From JALYXV01 sp963791545 (GTDB lineage Bacteria; Actinomycetota; Acidimicrobiia; Acidimicrobiales; Palsa-688): a stretch of 64,000 bases of DNA. This document shows positions 35,453-43,677 of this stretch, piece after piece. Location of the stretch: assembly GCA_963791545.1 (NCBI GenBank), contig CAWBSR010000015.1, positions 248,001 through 312,000 of the forward strand. Reading direction: 5' to 3'. The stretch's first letter is position 1; each line of letters opens with the position of its first letter. Made by a program: the position numbers and the translations under genes. Below the pieces are notes generated by a model. That model worked only from the letters and a program-made list of their open reading frames with translations. It had not been told where the DNA came from and made no database searches.

Positions 35453-36525
35453 ATGAGGCTGATTTCGGCGTGTACGTGCACATCCCGTTCTGCCGCCACC
35501 GCTGCGACTACTGCGCCTTCGCCACCTGGACCGATCGCGACGAGCTGATGGGCGACTATGCCGCGGCCTGCCGGCGAGAGGTTGTCGACGCCCGACTGCC
35601 CCAGGCCAGCTCGGTGTTCTTCGGCGGCGGGACACCGTCGCGACTTCCCAGCCCACTGCTGGTCTCGATCCTCGACGCCATAGCCCGCCGGCCCGATGCC
35701 GAGGTCACGGTGGAGTGCAACCCAGAAACCGTCACACCGGCCTTACTCGACGAATACCGGGCGGCGGGGGTCAACCGATTGTCACTCGGCGTTCAGTCAC
35801 TGGCGCCCCACGTGTTGGTGGCGCTGGGCCGTGACCACGATCCGGGCACCGTAGAACGGGCCGTGGGGACCGCCCGCCGGGCGGGATTCGACTCCCTCAA
35901 TCTGGACCTGATCTTCGGAGGGGTGGGGGAGTCATTGGCGGATTGGTCGTCCACCTTGGACCAGGCGTTGGCCCTGGAACCGGAACACGTCAGCGCCTAC
36001 GCCCTCACCGTCGAGGCGGGCACCCCGCTGGCCCTCGACCGGGCCCGCTGGCCCGACGACGACGACCTGGCCGACAAGTACCTCCTGGCCGACGAGCGCC
36101 TCTCGGCCGGCGGGCTGGGCTGGTACGAGATCTCCAACTGGTCCCGCCCGGGACGGGAATGTCGCCACAACCAGCTGTACTGGGCCCAAGGCGACTACCG
36201 GGGCATCGGTTGTGCCGCCCATTCCCACGCCACCGGGCGGCGCTGGTGGAACGTGCGCACTCCCCAGCGCTACCTCGACCTGGTCGGCTCGGGCCGGCTG
36301 CCGGTGGGGGGCGACGAGGTGCTGGACGAGCCGACCCGCTCCCTTGAACGGCTCCAGCTCGCCCTGCGCACCCGGCGCGGTGTAGACGAGTCGGCCCTGC
36401 CCGACCTGGCGGAACTGGAGGGGCTGGTGGTCCGTCGCCGGGGCCGGGCAGTGCTGACTCCCGACGGTCGCCTCCTGGCCAACGAGGTGGCGAGCCGTCT
36501 GCGGGTGACGGCGTGTCGTCCCTGA
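35449..36525 (+). CDS. hemW: Radical SAM heme chaperone HemW (coproporphyrinogen III oxidase-like)
   Basis: 358 residues. Radical-SAM cluster motif CRHRCDYC in YVHIPFCRHRCDYCAF, then FFGGGTPSRL, ECNPETV, NRLSLGVQS and the C-terminal HemW domain (YWAQGDYRGIGCAAHSHATG). Members of this family with CxxxCxxC and this C-terminus are heme chaperones rather than HemN oxidases. The ATG overlaps the rsmE stop by four bases, completing the hrcA-dnaJ-rsmE-hemW cluster. Confidence 0.92.
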   Translation: MNEADFGVYVHIPFCRHRCDYCAFATWTDRDELMGDYAAACRREVVDARLPQASSVFFGGGTPSRLPSPLLVSILDAIARRPDAEVTVECNPETVTPALLDEYRAAGVNRLSLGVQSLAPHVLVALGRDHDPGTVERAVGTARRAGFDSLNLDLIFGGVGESLADWSSTLDQALALEPEHVSAYALTVEAGTPLALDRARWPDDDDLADKYLLADERLSAGGLGWYEISNWSRPGRECRHNQLYWAQGDYRGIGCAAHSHATGRRWWNVRTPQRYLDLVGSGRLPVGGDEVLDEPTRSLERLQLALRTRRGVDESALPDLAELEGLVVRRRGRAVLTPDGRLLANEVASRLRVTACRP

Positions 36526-36551
36526 TGCCGTAGTGGTGGCGGCTGGCGATG

Positions 36552-36583
36552 AACCCGGGGGAGGCCCGTTTCCCACCCGGGTT
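36552..36583. terminator. Bidirectional terminator hairpin
   Basis: AACCCGGG (36552-36559) pairs with CCCGGGTT (36576-36583) between the convergent hemW and MBL genes. Position supports a shared terminator. Confidence 0.6.
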
Positions 36584-36585
36584 GG

Positions 36586-37425
36586 CTATGGGCCGGCAAC
36601 GCCGAGTTCCTTGGTGAAGGCGGGCCAGACCTCGGGGTCGTGACCCGGCACCAAGCGGAATCCCTTTTCTGCAGCGATGGCTTTGAGGCGGCGGATGGCT
36701 TCCACGGTCTGCTCGGGCGAACAATCGATGAATCCGCCCACGGGGAGTTCCTCGTCGATGTTGCGTTGCAGGTCGGCGGCATCGAAGGCCAGCACGAACC
36801 CGGCGACGCCGTAGGTATCGGCGGCGGCCGGGTCGAGAGTCACCACAAAGCTCTGGTGGCCCGGGGTGTGGCCATAGGTGGGAACGGCCCTCACTCCCGG
36901 CGCCACCTCCACTTCGCCGTCGGCCAGCTGCCAGTCGATGTTCGGGTCGTCGTAGTCGAGGCGGATGAAACCATGCTGCTCGGGGCCGTCGCCTGGCCGG
37001 CCCCCATGGAGGCCGTATTCCAGGTCCCGCCGTTGCAGATGCACCGGCACCCGCTCCACGAACCATCGCAGCCCACCTGCGTGGTCGTTGTGCAGGTGGC
37101 TGAGGGCGACCACGACCACCTCGGCGGGATCCACGCCGACGGTCTCGAAGGCCACCTCGAGGGAGTCGCGGGGGTCGTCGAGCAATTCCGGGTAAATCCC
37201 GTGGTCGCGCCGGTGGAAGCGCTCCCGCAGCGGGGGGTCACGGATGAGGGGCACGTTGAAACCGGTGTCGAGCAGCAACCAGCCCCCGTCGAGTTGCAAC
37301 AGGACGCCGGGCACCGGTTCCCTCAGGCGGACCGACAGGTCGCCGCCGTAGATGGAAATGGGTTCCGGGAGGTCCTCCCACCCGTAGGTCAGAGGGACGA
37401 CCCGGCGGATCCCGGCGTTGGGCAT
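36586..37425 (-). CDS. Metallo-beta-lactamase-fold hydrolase (AHL-lactonase-like)
   Basis: 279 residues. Zinc motif SHLHNDHAGG (HxHxDH), further ligands in TYGHTPGHQSF and DAADLQ, and a late His in LVPGHDPEVWP. The overall layout with a long N-terminus and GGWLLLDTGFNVPL is that of the N-acyl-homoserine-lactonase subfamily (AiiA/AttM-like). Actual substrate unknown; lactones or other esters are possible. Standalone gene. Confidence 0.85.
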   Translation of the reverse strand: MPNAGIRRVVPLTYGWEDLPEPISIYGGDLSVRLREPVPGVLLQLDGGWLLLDTGFNVPLIRDPPLRERFHRRDHGIYPELLDDPRDSLEVAFETVGVDPAEVVVVALSHLHNDHAGGLRWFVERVPVHLQRRDLEYGLHGGRPGDGPEQHGFIRLDYDDPNIDWQLADGEVEVAPGVRAVPTYGHTPGHQSFVVTLDPAAADTYGVAGFVLAFDAADLQRNIDEELPVGGFIDCSPEQTVEAIRRLKAIAAEKGFRLVPGHDPEVWPAFTKELGVAGP

Positions 37426-37580
37426 TGGCGAGCGTATCTAGGTTGTAGGACGGCGGCGCCGCCGGGTCGTGGCCCGCCGACCCTGGTCGACCAGATCGTC
37501 GACCCTGGGGTCGAGGCGAGGCACTCCGGGTAGGGCTCCGCCACTCGTTCGATCGAGGTCACCATGTGGTTTGTGTTTTT

Positions 37581-37621
37581 GGGTGTGCCTCATCCCGGTA
37601 TATCCGGGATAAGGCACACCC
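37581..37621. repeat. 18-bp inverted repeat with 5-nt loop
   Basis: GGGTGTGCCTCATCCCGG (37581-37598) pairs with 37604-37621 with one mismatch around TATAT. GTGGTT and AACCAC further out extend the symmetry loosely. It lies downstream of the 37693 gene, but neither strand has a T-run after the stem. It could be a terminator relying on other signals, an operator or a small fold-back element. Confidence 0.8.
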
Positions 37622-37692
37622 AGAGCGAAGAACCACACCCAAACGCGGTGCTCGGGTAGAGGCCTGGTTGGAAGGCCCGTTTCGAGGGCCTG

Positions 37693-38202
37693 TTAGAGGG
37701 TCGGGCCCTTTCGGCCAGGCTTGGTCATCAACCACTGAGCGGTCAGCAGGGCGATCAGCACCACGAAACCGAATCCGCTCATGATGGGGAAGAAGGCGCT
37801 GATGTTGCCGCTCTGCGCTGTCGAGGCCAGGGGCAGGGTCACCGGAGCGGGCGCCGGCACCGGGATGGGCGGCAATGTCGTGGACGTCGTCGTCGTGGAC
37901 GGGCCAGCGGTCGTGGACGTCGATGCCGCCACCCCCCGGGGCCGGGTCGACCCGGTAACGCCCTTGGTGATGGGTGTGGTGGATGCTGACGACGAGGTCG
38001 GCGGCGTCGGTGGCAGCGTGGTTCGGGGAACGGTCGTCGTGACCTTGAAGGTGATCGTCGGCGCGCTCGGCAGCTGCGCCGCCCGGGCCAGGGTTGATGA
38101 CCGGGTTTGGCCGTAGGCGCGACCCAGGGCGGGTGCCACCATCAGCCCGACCGCCAGGACCAAAAGCAGCCCTATTGTCATCCGGCTGGCGGCCCGCCCC
38201 AT
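37693..38202 (-). CDS. Exported Thr/Pro-rich protein with C-terminal membrane anchor
   Basis: 169 residues: N-terminal hydrophobic signal/anchor (MTIGLLLVLAVGLMVAPALG), a long Ser/Thr/Pro-rich region (about 45-125) likely to be an extended and possibly glycosylated stalk, and a C-terminal helix (FGFVVLIALLTAQWLM) followed by a basic tail. It starts 12 bases after the stop of the pseudokinase gene, so the two form an operon. No family recognised. Confidence 0.75.
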   Translation of the reverse strand: MGRAASRMTIGLLLVLAVGLMVAPALGRAYGQTRSSTLARAAQLPSAPTITFKVTTTVPRTTLPPTPPTSSSASTTPITKGVTGSTRPRGVAASTSTTAGPSTTTTSTTLPPIPVPAPAPVTLPLASTAQSGNISAFFPIMSGFGFVVLIALLTAQWLMTKPGRKGPTL

Positions 38203-38214
38203 GGGTGCAGTCTG

Positions 38215-39288
38215 TCAGGTGGGCTGGTCAGGACGGATCACCAACTCGGTGCCGTCGCCGCGGGTCACCCGTAGGCGATCGCAGGACGGTTCGGGCGCAA
38301 CCGAGAATGAACGGGCTCCGGGAATCCGGGCAACCAATCGGGCCGGGCGGCCGGCGTCTGCGGTCGCCCAGCGGTCCCAGACCCACACCTCACCGGTTGC
38401 CGGTCGCAGCAACGCCGGGAGGGCGTTGGTGCAGCGCCAGCGCCCCAGTACCAGCAGGTCGCCGGGTTCACCGATCCGGTAGCGCCCGGAGGGCGCGTCG
38501 ATGGCGCCGCCCGGTAGCGGCAGGCGGCGGCAGCCCCGGTCGACGGTAGGGCACCACGCCCCGTCTCTCGCGATCGCGGATCCACCACGCTGCGGTGGTT
38601 GGCCCGCTGAGCGCGGCGGGCCCGCCTGTCCCACCGGGGTCGCGTGGGCGGCCGCCGGGGGTGGCGCCGGTCTCGGATAGCCGCCGCCAACAACGACGGC
38701 CCCGGCGATCACGGCCACGCTCGCCGACGCTAGCGCCGCGCCCCGGGCTGCCGGCTGGAACCCCCACCGCCGCTGGGGTTGGGCCCGTGTGGCGGCCAGG
38801 CGGATGGCGAAACCTCGGGCCGGGGATGGCCAACGGCCTGCCTGGGCGGCGGCCGCCATTACCCGATCCGCGGCCACCACCCCGGCCAGACCCCGAACGT
38901 CTGCCATGGCGGCGTCGCGTTCGACCTCGCCCACCTGGGCCCGCCCGAAGCTGCAGAGGACGGGTTGCCCTCCCCGGTCAATCAACAGATGCTCGGCGCT
39001 GAGACCCCGGTGGGCGACGCCAAGGTCGTGCAGGTCCGCCAGCGTGGTGGCCGCGGCCAGGGCGATCCGGGTCAGCTCGTCGTCGGACGGATCGACCAGA
39101 TCCGTGAATGGGCGGCCGTCAACCAGCCGCAGCCGCAGGGCGTCACCCTCCACTGCCAGCAACTCCACCACGCCCGGATGGCGAGCCACCTCGAGGACGC
39201 GGGCCTCATGGCGCAGACGGTCCCGTTCGTCGGTCGTCTCGGCCCGCTTCTGGAGTTCCCCTCTGGCCAAGAAACGCTCGATGATCAC
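38215..39288 (-). CDS. Membrane-anchored protein-kinase-like pseudokinase
   Basis: 357 residues. The first about 150 residues follow a Ser/Thr kinase: HEARVLEVARHPGVVELLA (helix C Glu), LHDLGVAHRGLSAEHLLIDR at the catalytic loop and VLCSFGRAQ at the DFG site. HRD is HRG (residues 93-95) and DFG is SFG (113-115), so both catalytic aspartates are gone and the Gly-rich loop is missing. A single membrane helix follows (about 184-203, AALASASVAVIAGAVVVGGG), then an extracytoplasmic Cys-containing domain of about 150 residues. It probably acts as a binding or scaffold protein with the exported protein downstream. Confidence 0.8.
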   Translation of the reverse strand: MIIERFLARGELQKRAETTDERDRLRHEARVLEVARHPGVVELLAVEGDALRLRLVDGRPFTDLVDPSDDELTRIALAAATTLADLHDLGVAHRGLSAEHLLIDRGGQPVLCSFGRAQVGEVERDAAMADVRGLAGVVAADRVMAAAAQAGRWPSPARGFAIRLAATRAQPQRRWGFQPAARGAALASASVAVIAGAVVVGGGYPRPAPPPAAAHATPVGQAGPPRSAGQPPQRGGSAIARDGAWCPTVDRGCRRLPLPGGAIDAPSGRYRIGEPGDLLVLGRWRCTNALPALLRPATGEVWVWDRWATADAGRPARLVARIPGARSFSVAPEPSCDRLRVTRGDGTELVIRPDQPT

Positions 39289-39311
39289 CGGTCGGTCAGA
39301 ATCGTGAGGTC

Positions 39312-39971
39312 ATGCGTCTCGTCATCGCCAACTGCGCAGTCGACTACCAGGGCCGGCTGAGCGCCCATCTCCCCATGGCGCCCCGGCTGCTCATGGTGAA
39401 AGCCGACGGATCGGTGTCCATCCATGCCGACGGCGGGGCATACAAGCCTTTGAACTGGATGACCCCGCCCTGCCAGCTGCACGAGGAAGAGGGTCGCTGG
39501 ATCGTCGTCAATCAGCGGGGCGAGACATTGACGATCACCATCGAGAAGGTGTACGCCGACTACTACGCCGAGTTGGGAACCGACCCGGGCCTGGAAAAGG
39601 ACGGGGTCGAGGCCCACCTCCAGGAACTGCTGGCCGCCCGGCCCTGGGTTCTGCTGGAGGGACTGCGGCTGGTGGCCCGGGAGTTCCCGACCGATATCGG
39701 GCCTGTGGATCTGCTGTGCCGCGACGCCGCCGGTGCCGCGGTGGCGGTGGAGATCAAGCGCCGGGGCGAGATCGACGGGGTCGAGCAACTGGTCCGCTAT
39801 CTGGAGCGGCTCGACCGGGACGGGCGGCTCCGGCCGGTGCGGGGCATCCTGGCCGCCCAGCAGGTCAAACCCCAGGCCCGGGTGTTGGCCGCCGCCCGGG
39901 GCATCGCCTGGGTCGAGGTGGACTACGACCGGCTGCGGGGGGAGAGCGAAGGGAACTTGACGCTCTTTTGA
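39312..39971 (+). CDS. nucS: Mismatch-specific endonuclease NucS (EndoMS)
   Basis: 219 residues. N-terminal DNA-binding domain (MRLVIANCAVDYQGRLSAHL) and C-terminal RecB-like nuclease with catalytic residues in GPVDLLCRD and AVEIKRRGEIDGVEQLVRYL. NucS carries out non-canonical mismatch repair in actinobacteria and archaea that lack MutSL. The C-terminal tail ends in NLTLF; the homologous tail contacts the sliding clamp. Divergent from the pseudokinase, 23 bases apart. Confidence 0.95.
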   Translation: MRLVIANCAVDYQGRLSAHLPMAPRLLMVKADGSVSIHADGGAYKPLNWMTPPCQLHEEEGRWIVVNQRGETLTITIEKVYADYYAELGTDPGLEKDGVEAHLQELLAARPWVLLEGLRLVAREFPTDIGPVDLLCRDAAGAAVAVEIKRRGEIDGVEQLVRYLERLDRDGRLRPVRGILAAQQVKPQARVLAAARGIAWVEVDYDRLRGESEGNLTLF

Positions 39972-39997
39972 CCCGATCGCCACGGGCCGCCGCGGCG

Positions 39998-41227
39998 TCA
40001 CCAGCCGGCCCCCCCCAACGAGCCGGGTCGGACCGGGACCAGGGCCGGGCCGCGCTCGGGCCGAGCAATCCTGTCCAGCCGGGCGGCCACCACCGCCGCC
40101 ACCGCGGCGCCAGGGGTCCCTGGTGACAACGCGACCGGGGCCGCCGGCAGTCCGCACATCCGAGGCCCGGCGGACTGGGGCTGTCGCCACCGCCCATATC
40201 CGTCGGACCTGGTGACGACCGGCTGGATGCGGGCCGGCTCGACTCCCAGATCGAGCAGTTCGTTGACTAGTTGGGTGAGCCGGCGGGCGCCGTTGGCGCC
40301 CCAGCGGCCGACGACGACCACCACGTCGGCGGCGCCGGCGCAGGCGCGGGCGGGGTGGTTTCGTTCCTCGACGTCGATCGAGCCGCCATCCGCCTCGCCT
40401 TCTAAATCGCCGGTGATGTCGGCCACCACCAGATCGAAGAGCTCCAGCAGGCAGGACAGGACCTGGTCGAACGCCGAGGGAGTTACCGCCGTCCAATGCC
40501 TCGGGCGGCGCAACCCGGGAAGGAGGCGAAATCCCGCCCCCGCCCCGGCGCCAGACCCCGCCCCCGCCCCGGCGCGAGCTCCCGCCACTCCTACCGTGGC
40601 CCGCTGGATGTCGGGCCCCATCAGGGGCCGGTAGCGGCCCGCCTGGATCAACGCCAGCAGGCCCGCCGGCGCCTCCTCGACCCTGTGCAGGAACGCCTGA
40701 TCGGCGCGGCGGGCGAGATCGGCCAACAACACCAGGTTCCCGGTGGCGCGACTCCCGACCGCCGGGGCGGCGGCCAGGGCGGCGGCCAGCTGGGCGGCGA
40801 CGGTCGAGGCTCCGGTGCCCCCCGGTCCGCACACTGCGACGAGGCGGCCCTCGGACCGCCCACCCTCGGGATACGACGCCGGCCCCGGGGCGGGACCGAG
40901 TGCCGGGGGCTGGTCGGCCTGGACCAGCGGCGCCGCCACCGCCTCGATCGCCTCGGCCAGCGCGGCCGGCGGCCAGGCCCGGCCCACGCTGACCACGGGG
41001 ATCGTGGCCCGTCGGGCGGCTTCGGCCAAGTGGGCGTCGCCGCCCCGCACCAGCACCGCTGAGAACCGACGACCCGTCATGAGGACCGCCCCCGCCTCGT
41101 CCGACGAAGCGCAGGCGACGACGTCGGCAACCAGGCCGGTACATGAAAGTCGGGTAGCTATCGTCCCCGAGCGGTCATCAACGACGAGTAGGACATGGCG
41201 GCGGGTGGTCGGCGCAAGAAGGGGCAC
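39998..41227 (-). CDS. CpaE/TadZ-type MinD-like ATPase
   Basis: 409 residues. An N-terminal receiver-like domain (HVLLVVDDRSGTIATRL) without an evident phospho-site is followed by a MinD/ParA-type domain whose P-loop is CGPGGTGASTVAAQLA (the first Lys of the deviant Walker A is absent, as in CpaE). A low-complexity AGAG linker (about residues 215-235) interrupts it. CpaE/TadZ proteins position Tad pilus machinery, but no tad genes lie nearby. GTG 41227 is fixed by AAGGAGG five bases upstream. Confidence 0.8.
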   Translation of the reverse strand: MPLLAPTTRRHVLLVVDDRSGTIATRLSCTGLVADVVACASSDEAGAVLMTGRRFSAVLVRGGDAHLAEAARRATIPVVSVGRAWPPAALAEAIEAVAAPLVQADQPPALGPAPGPASYPEGGRSEGRLVAVCGPGGTGASTVAAQLAAALAAAPAVGSRATGNLVLLADLARRADQAFLHRVEEAPAGLLALIQAGRYRPLMGPDIQRATVGVAGARAGAGAGSGAGAGAGFRLLPGLRRPRHWTAVTPSAFDQVLSCLLELFDLVVADITGDLEGEADGGSIDVEERNHPARACAGAADVVVVVGRWGANGARRLTQLVNELLDLGVEPARIQPVVTRSDGYGRWRQPQSAGPRMCGLPAAPVALSPGTPGAAVAAVVAARLDRIARPERGPALVPVRPGSLGGAGW

Positions 41228-41337
41228 GGCGGCCTCCTTGGGTAGACGGTGAGGGGCTTGCAACCTCCCCTATGCCGCATGCATGAAAGCTATCGAAACT
41301 GCACGCATTGGAATCGTTACGTGCTATTGTGTGTTTT

Positions 41338-41592
41338 GTGACCGAGCCGATCCATTGGATGGGTACCCGTGAGGCGTGTGAACACCTGGGCGTCACCTTG
41401 CGGACCCTCTACCGGTTCATCGACGAAGGGCAGCTCCCGGCCTACAAGATGGGCCGGGTCATCCGCCTGCAAGGCCCCGACGTCGACGCCTTCATCGAGC
41501 GGATGCGCATCGCGCCGGGCAGCCTGGAGCACCTCTACCCTGAGCCGAAGTCAGCCAACGACGTCAAGGCGCTGCCCGAATCGTCGTCCTGA
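41338..41592 (+). CDS. BldC-like excisionase-family DNA-binding protein
   Basis: 84 residues, a single MerR/excisionase-type winged helix: MGTREACEHLGVTLRTLYRF, then IDEGQLPAYKMGRVIRLQ and DVDAFIERMRI. BldC of Streptomyces is the best-known relative, a developmental regulator that binds repeats cooperatively. GTG at 41338 sits 7-8 bases after a TATTGT box, so the message may be leaderless. Its 3' end overlaps the convergent gene at 41535 by 58 bases. Confidence 0.85.
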   Translation: MTEPIHWMGTREACEHLGVTLRTLYRFIDEGQLPAYKMGRVIRLQGPDVDAFIERMRIAPGSLEHLYPEPKSANDVKALPESSS

Positions 41593-42134
41593 GAGCTGTC
41601 CCGGGCCGGTAGAACGCAGCCCGAGAGCGCCAGAAGACGGACCGTGGCAACCGATGAGGGCAGCCGCACGCTGGCGATGTCGGCTCCGAGGTCAACCAAG
41701 GTGCCGGCCACCTGGGTCCCGTCGGTCAGCAACAACCGCACCGGCGGGCGCTCGGGGACGAGGGAGGCGAGCACCGCCGCCAGGTCGGGGCCAGGACCGG
41801 GCTGCCGATCGTCGGCCACTGGCGCCGGGGCCTCCACACCGGTGATGGCCGCGGTGGGCAGCAGCGCCAGGCCGTCGGGCACCTCGAGGATGGCCAGGGC
41901 CGCCGTCACCGAGCGCAGGTGGCCGCCATGCGACCAGGGCCCGCTGCGGATGGTCACCGGGGCGCCGTGCTCGGCCAGCGTGAGCAGGACCCCGGCCATG
42001 GTCGCGGACTCGGCCCGCTGCCGGCGCTGCCAGTGCCGGCGGATCCGAGCCTCGGCCGAGGCGGCCGCCGACTCGTCGTCGGGCGGGCGGGCGATCGATG
42101 CCAGCAGGGCGTCGATCTCGTCGTCGCGGGCCAC
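41535..42134 (-). CDS. Conserved hypothetical protein
   Basis: About 199 residues from GTG 42134. No domain recognised. It has a helical N-terminal segment (DDEIDALLASIARPPDDESA), then GAPVTIRSGPWSHGGHLRSV and LLTDGTQVAGTLVDLGADIA, which suggest a small beta-rich domain. The coding frame runs 58 bases into the convergent BldC-like gene. The start is uncertain because the frame is open to 42338 over the HIT gene. Confidence 0.6.
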   Translation of the reverse strand: MARDDEIDALLASIARPPDDESAAASAEARIRRHWQRRQRAESATMAGVLLTLAEHGAPVTIRSGPWSHGGHLRSVTAALAILEVPDGLALLPTAAITGVEAPAPVADDRQPGPGPDLAAVLASLVPERPPVRLLLTDGTQVAGTLVDLGADIASVRLPSSVATVRLLALSGCVLPARDSSQDDDSGSALTSLADFGSG

Positions 42135-42182
42135 GCCCGACGGTATCGGACGGCACCGGCCGGGCGGTACCGTGAGCGTGGG

Positions 42183-42536
42183 ATGAGCGCCGATGAGCAG
42201 TGTCTGTTCTGCCGGATCATCCGGGGGGAGATCCCGTCGGATCAGGTGCTGGCCACCGACACCATCTACGCCTTTCGCGACATCACGCCGGCGGCGCCGA
42301 TCCATGTGCTGGTGGTGCCTCGCCGCCACATCGGCCACGCCGGGGCGCTAACCCCCGGCGACGGCCCGCTGCTGGCCGAACTGCTGGTCGCGGCCCGAAA
42401 GGTGGCCGAGCAGGAGGGGATCGCGGAGCGGGGGTACCGGTTGGTGTTCAACGTTGGGGAGGACGCCCAGAACAGCGTTCCCCACCTCCACCTGCATGTT
42501 CTCGGCGGCCGGCGGATGGAGTGGCCCCCTGGCTGA
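42183..42536 (+). CDS. HIT-family nucleotide hydrolase (histidine triad)
   Basis: 117 residues: zinc-site CLFCRIIRGEIPSDQVL at the N-terminus, FRDITPAAPIHVLVVPRRHI, and the histidine triad HLHLHVLGGR. Members hydrolyse purine nucleoside phosphoramidates. ATG at 42183. It is first in a run with phoH, ybeY, the CNNM-type gene and era, the standard actinobacterial order. Confidence 0.93.
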   Translation: MSADEQCLFCRIIRGEIPSDQVLATDTIYAFRDITPAAPIHVLVVPRRHIGHAGALTPGDGPLLAELLVAARKVAEQEGIAERGYRLVFNVGEDAQNSVPHLHLHVLGGRRMEWPPG

Positions 42537-42599
42537 GTCCCCCGAACCACGGTCCGCCGTGGGTCGTCACGGGCGCGGTAGCCTGGAACGCTGAATCTC

Positions 42600-43643
42600 G
42601 TGTCGACACCCAGCACCGTCATCGTCCCCAACCACCTCATGGCACACCTGGTGGGTCAGTTCAACGAGAACCTCCGTTTGGTCGAGGACGCCTTTCCCGG
42701 TGCCCGCATCATCGCCCGGGGCAATGAGTTCACCATTGACGGTGAAGAGGCGGCGCTGGCGGAGCGCACCGTGGAGGAGTTGCGACTGCTCTTGGAGAGC
42801 GGCCACCAGGTCGACGCCCAGGTCGTTCATCGCACCATTGACATGATCCGCGCCGACGAACGCCCCTCGGAGGTCCTCACTGCCGAGGTGCTGCGGTCCG
42901 GGCGGGGTCGCACGGTGCGCCCCAAGACGAGCGGCCAGAAGCGCTACACCGACGCCATCGCCTCCAACGTCATCACCTTCGGCATCGGGCCCGCCGGCAC
43001 CGGCAAGAGCTACCTGGCGGTCGCACTGGCGGTTCAGGCCCTCCAGGCCAAGCAGGTGGAGCGCATCATCCTGACCCGGCCGGCGGTGGAGGCGGGGGAG
43101 CGGCTGGGTTTCCTGCCCGGGGACCTCATGGCCAAGATCGATCCCTATCTGCGCCCGCTCTATGACGCCCTGTACGACATGTTGGGCACGGAGGGGGGAC
43201 GGCGGCTGCTGGACGAGGGCACCGTGGAGGTGGCACCGCTGGCCTATATGCGGGGGCGCACGCTCAACCACAGCTTCATCATCCTGGACGAAGCGCAGAA
43301 CACCACACCCGAGCAGATGAAGATGTTCCTCACCCGGATCGGATTCGGGTCCCGTGTGGTCGTGACCGGCGACGACACCCAGATCGACGTGGCGGGCGGC
43401 CGTTCCGGGCTGGTCGGTCTGGAAAAGGTGCTGGAGGGGATAGAGGGCCTGGCGTGGATCCATCTGGGACGACGCGATGTGGTTCGCCATCGAATCGTGC
43501 AGGACATCGTGACGGCCTACGAGGCGGCCAGCACGGCCGGCGCGGCCGGCGCGGCCAGCACGACCGGCGCGGCCGGCGCGGCGGGGCCGGGCGGCTCCGG
43601 TGCAGGAAAGGGTGGCGGACCAGTCGCCCCCGGCCGCGGCTAG
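42600..43643 (+). CDS. phoH: PhoH-family ATPase
   Basis: About 347 residues: N-terminal RNA-binding-like part, P-loop GPAGTGKSYLA, Walker B FIILDEAQNTT and TGDDTQIDVAGG. Probably linked to RNA metabolism with YbeY, its usual neighbour. The last about 40 residues are a low-complexity AGAAGAAS-type tail not needed for the fold. GTG start after the HIT gene. Confidence 0.93.
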   Translation: MSTPSTVIVPNHLMAHLVGQFNENLRLVEDAFPGARIIARGNEFTIDGEEAALAERTVEELRLLLESGHQVDAQVVHRTIDMIRADERPSEVLTAEVLRSGRGRTVRPKTSGQKRYTDAIASNVITFGIGPAGTGKSYLAVALAVQALQAKQVERIILTRPAVEAGERLGFLPGDLMAKIDPYLRPLYDALYDMLGTEGGRRLLDEGTVEVAPLAYMRGRTLNHSFIILDEAQNTTPEQMKMFLTRIGFGSRVVVTGDDTQIDVAGGRSGLVGLEKVLEGIEGLAWIHLGRRDVVRHRIVQDIVTAYEAASTAGAAGAASTTGAAGAAGPGGSGAGKGGGPVAPGRG

Positions 43644-43677
43644 GCCGCGTCCGTTCGGCAGGAGGCATCGACCGACA

